DNA of 64,000 bases from Norana najaformis. Taxonomy: Eukaryota; Annelida; Clitellata; Crassiclitellata; Hormogastridae. How positions within the stretch are numbered: position 1 is the first letter of the stretch; each line of letters begins with the position of its first letter. The stretch lies in contig OZ029916.1 of assembly GCA_964023275.1 (NCBI GenBank), positions 17,624,150-17,688,149 on the forward strand, in the 5' to 3' direction. Position numbers and translations under genes: made by a program. Below the pieces are notes generated by a model. That model had not been told where the DNA came from. It did no database searches and worked only from the letters and a program-made list of their open reading frames with translations. This document shows, piece after piece, positions 61,076 through 64,000 of this stretch.

Positions 61076-61169
61076 CATATACATGATACTATGTCATATT
61101 GCCCAATGGTAATGGCCATATACAATATGCTGTCGGAAACTCAAAGCCGCTGCTGCAGTGACACTCTAC

Positions 61170-61265
61170 TGTAATCGTAATCGCAATCGTAAACTCGAAA
61201 TTTCTAAAGCGCTGCTTAAAAGCTAAGCGCAGTCCCAGCTTATTTACGAGCGCTGCGTCAAGTCA
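61170..61265 (-). mobile_element. CR1-like 3' end fragment, antisense
   Basis: TGTAATCGTAATCGCAATCG tail, then CTCGAAATTTCTAAAGCGCT and AGCTTATTTACGAG. A diverged copy of the ends at 8735 and 31372. Confidence 0.5.
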
Positions 61266-61716
61266 GTGGCGTTGTCCAAAGATTCTATTATGTCTATTTA
61301 CAACCAAATATTTTCAGACTTTAAGTGAAGCTTTAGGGTCAGTGTTAATGGATGTTTTAGATATGAAATGGAACCTATCTTCACATTGCGGTTGTGAACG
61401 AACCTTATAAGTAGCAGATCATACAGAACGGCGCTATATGTACTAGTGTCAAGAGGGGATTCAACCGGTTCGAACAATCCTTCATTAGGCAGCACAATGA
61501 TTATTACCATTACCAAAGATTCCTATGTTGGTGCTTAATCTCCAAAACCTCTACCACCTTGTATTCGCTATCCCGTTCGAACATCATCCTCAATAACCCT
61601 TCCCACGTGTCTTAAAGACAGTGCGATAAAAATCACAGGCCTATTTTCATTTTATTGTAGGCCCTATCAACTACAATACTACACAAAGCTAAAATAAGTG
61701 TACGCAGACAGATTAA

Positions 61717-61805
61717 ATGGATTCGATAGAATTCAACAGAGCATTCTTGAAACGCTGTTTAAGACCATCACCACTGAGGGAAGAACAGAGGCTAAAAAAG
61801 AAAAG
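61717..61805 (+). CDS. possible first coding exon, unknown gene
   Basis: ATG starts MDSIEFNRAFLKRCLRPSPL and continues REEQRLKKK to a strong donor, AAAAG|GTAAGAG (phase 2). A stop directly precedes the ATG, as expected for a leader. A pyrimidine-rich TTTTCATTTTATTGTAG 50 bases upstream could be an acceptor. The downstream window offers no recognisable second exon. An overlapping 133-codon minus frame (62134-61733) is the alternative reading. Confidence 0.25.
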
Positions 61806-62879
61806 GTAAGAGGTAAGGTAAGGTAATTAGTCATATATAAGACGCCTCTTTCAGCATTAGTCCTCGGAATAGAAAGAAATATTTCGACTAAAGAGCAAAC
61901 ACGAGAAGTAAACAAGAATATCGCCCTGAATGAATGAAGCTGGACAGAGTGATGACTGATGGATGCAGAAGCTGGAGAAAGAGGCCGATCACCGTTAAGA
62001 ACAGCATCAGTCGAAGTAGGTCTACGAATCAGCCTAAGAATAAAACACCTGAATAAAAACATATTATTAAATAATGGCTTTATACACGAAATAGTATAGG
62101 TGTATGTTATTAGTGGAAAACTGAAGGTGTGCATAGAGGACTAACAACTCTGTGTGTGACAGGCAGGATTACATCTTGCCATATTGATCCAAAACTCACT
62201 TAACATAAAACCTTAAGTTCGGCTTTTGTAATACACATGTAAATACATAAAATAAAGCTTTTCCATCTTCTTAGATTACTCAATAGCACTCATAGTCAAT
62301 ATCAACTGCTTCCGAACAAGTGAAAACCAATATGCTTTCTTACTTACTTACTTAATTACGTACTCGGTTTCGAAAACCTTGTTGACAGCGGCGGACGTGC
62401 GGCCTGTAATTAGGGCCTATTATTGTCTCCCCGTATATGAACAATAACAGAATGCTCAGACATTGGTTGCCTTATAACAAGACCAGTATAGCCTATGTGC
62501 CTATCTGCTAACAGAAATCCATATATAGGTTACAATACAGAACCCCGATAATAGTCTATACTTTCAGAATAAAAGCTGTAGGCTCTTTTACACAGCGGAC
62601 GATAAAATTAGTAGCAGGGGTTTTAGAAAACCGGAACTTGTCTACGTGATATAGGCCCCCTATAGACTTTTTAACTCCTACATCAACTTACATATGATAT
62701 GGTTGAGCTTCTTTCTGCAATATGCGTCGTTAGTGTGATACAAAAAGGTCTTCTTTCGGGTAGAACTAATTGATTAATTATGAAGGCACATCAGCTGAAG
62801 GATTCTTCAACCCCTACAGCACAATTGCGGAGAGCACATATATAGCTATGTATATACCGTACACATAAGAAAGCTAGGA

Positions 62880-63725
62880 AAATCCTATTCCGCCTCTTCC
62901 TCAATAACCAACCGTCCGTCTACTACCTGGATACCTCCTGTTCAGTTCAGTTTAAAACCACTCAGTTTAAAACCACCCTCCTCCCTTGATGACCTTCTCT
63001 CTTCCTACAACACCAATCTTTTCATAAATCTTGGCAAACATGAACCTATTATTACCAAATACAGCTCTCATTCTAACAATCCTTGGCACAATTCCTATTT
63101 CCAGGCCTTCAAATCTTTCCGGTGACGCCTTGAAAGTGCTTACAAACGCATCCGTGATCCTCAGCTGCTCTCTGCCCTTAAATCTGCCACAGATAAATAG
63201 CACCTTCTTGCAGTTGCTAAAAGAGATATTACTCTTCATTTGTTCGCTCGTGATGCTCTATCCCCACCTTCTCTGAAAAACCATAAATCAACTCCTCAAT
63301 CGGAACTCATCCGGCCCACTCTGAAATTCTCGTCCACCTTCTTCAGCAGGTGACTCCTTCTGTTCTTTCTTTTCTGACAAAATTAGTACCATCCGTCTTT
63401 CTCTACAATCTCTCTTTTCCAAAACCACCAATTATCCATCTGCTGATGCTTCCTTTCCCACTCATGCCTGCCCACCCTGCTCACCTCGATCTTCGCTATC
63501 TGTCTTTCAACCAACATCAGAGATAACTGCATCTGTCAAACTCTCTTCCTAACAAACACTGTGAACTTGACCCTATACCCACCTCCTTATTGAAAGACTG
63601 TGCATCTGTCCTTGTGCCAATCATTACCAAAATAGTTAACCTCTCCTTATCTGCGGGTAATTTTCCCTTCTTTTCAAACACTCTGTTGTTACCCCTCTTC
63701 TCAAGAAATCATCTGGTGGCAAACG
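62880..63725 (+). mobile_element. CR1-like LINE fragment (pre-RT and RT start)
   Basis: Plus-strand relics: NNPWHNSYFQAFKSF near 63075, the linker between endonuclease and reverse transcriptase; LRYLSFNQHQ-like near 63495; and CELDPIPTSLLKDCASVLV then IVNLSLSAGNFPFFS (about 63560-63675). It ends near 63715 after LLPLLKKSSG. Several frameshifts. Confidence 0.65.
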
Positions 63726-64000
63726 GCATGTGTAGGCCCTAAGTCTGAGGCTTAACAATGTACATAAAGAAACCTGTGTTTGAACTTCCTATCTGTAAAA
63801 TCTAACTATAGTACAATTAACAATAGATATATTATACAAATAAAAACAATAATTGAGCTCACTACAGACTAAAACACAGAGAAGGACATTTTAAAACACA
63901 GCGGAAAAGCACTTTTGCAGATCTAATCTAAACACTTCTCAAGCGCCGTTATCATAATGCCTAAGCTATCAATCGATGTCGCTTCAATTGAAATAGCGCA

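Overview
This is a window of intron-rich, repeat-laden animal nuclear DNA. It has spliceosomal introns, non-LTR retrotransposons (CR1-like, RTE-like, a Jockey/L2-like element and one with a probable restriction-like endonuclease), tRNA-derived SINEs, a solo LTR, a TIR DNA transposon and many microsatellites. There is no sign of bacterial organisation. The palindromic core AGGCCT, often as TAGGCCTAC, recurs throughout. Together with the LINE mix and a shootin-1 homologue this suggests a marine invertebrate (deuterostome or lophotrochozoan), but the sequence alone does not fix the phylum.

The one gene I can model completely is a shootin-1 (SHTN1/KIAA1598)-like gene on the minus strand. Its ATG is at 45040 and its stop at 32469-32471. 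Fifteen coding exons with matching phases at all fourteen junctions give 1566 nt (521 residues). The order is coiled coil, seven-proline tract, basic segment, KEMMDRIKSG block and a short tail. Its introns carry a 426-bp solo LTR and a 144-bp (AT)n tract in intron 1, a CR1-type 3' end with an (AAT)n tail in intron 3, a GGTC minisatellite in intron 6, a GC-AG splice pair in intron 8, and an RTE-like insertion with a perfect 13-bp target-site duplication in intron 13.

Layout: 1-6.3 kb is mostly featureless apart from a SINE. From 6.3 to 11.1 kb lie RTE and CR1 fragments. 12.7-15.1 kb is a 2.4-kb TIR transposon with a decayed transposase. 15.3-16.3 kb is a minus-strand LINE fragment. 17-24 kb is sparse, with SINEs and simple repeats. 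24.4-26.9 kb is LINE-derived. 27.6-28.0 kb holds an intact 133-codon open frame of unknown function. 30.7-32.3 kb is a CR1 copy with an antisense CR1 end nested in it. 32.5-45.0 kb is the shootin-1-like gene. 45-64 kb is mainly repeats: CR1 pieces, a 520-bp foldback element at 52.2-52.7 kb and long tetranucleotide arrays. Three weak gene candidates lie there: an open frame at 53.7-54.2 kb, one at 58.6-59.0 kb and a possible first exon at 61.7 kb.

The shootin-1-like product would act alone here as a cytoskeletal adaptor; no neighbour is evidently functionally linked to it. The rest of the window is mostly selfish DNA at different stages of decay, from a young RTE copy to barely recognisable LINE relics.
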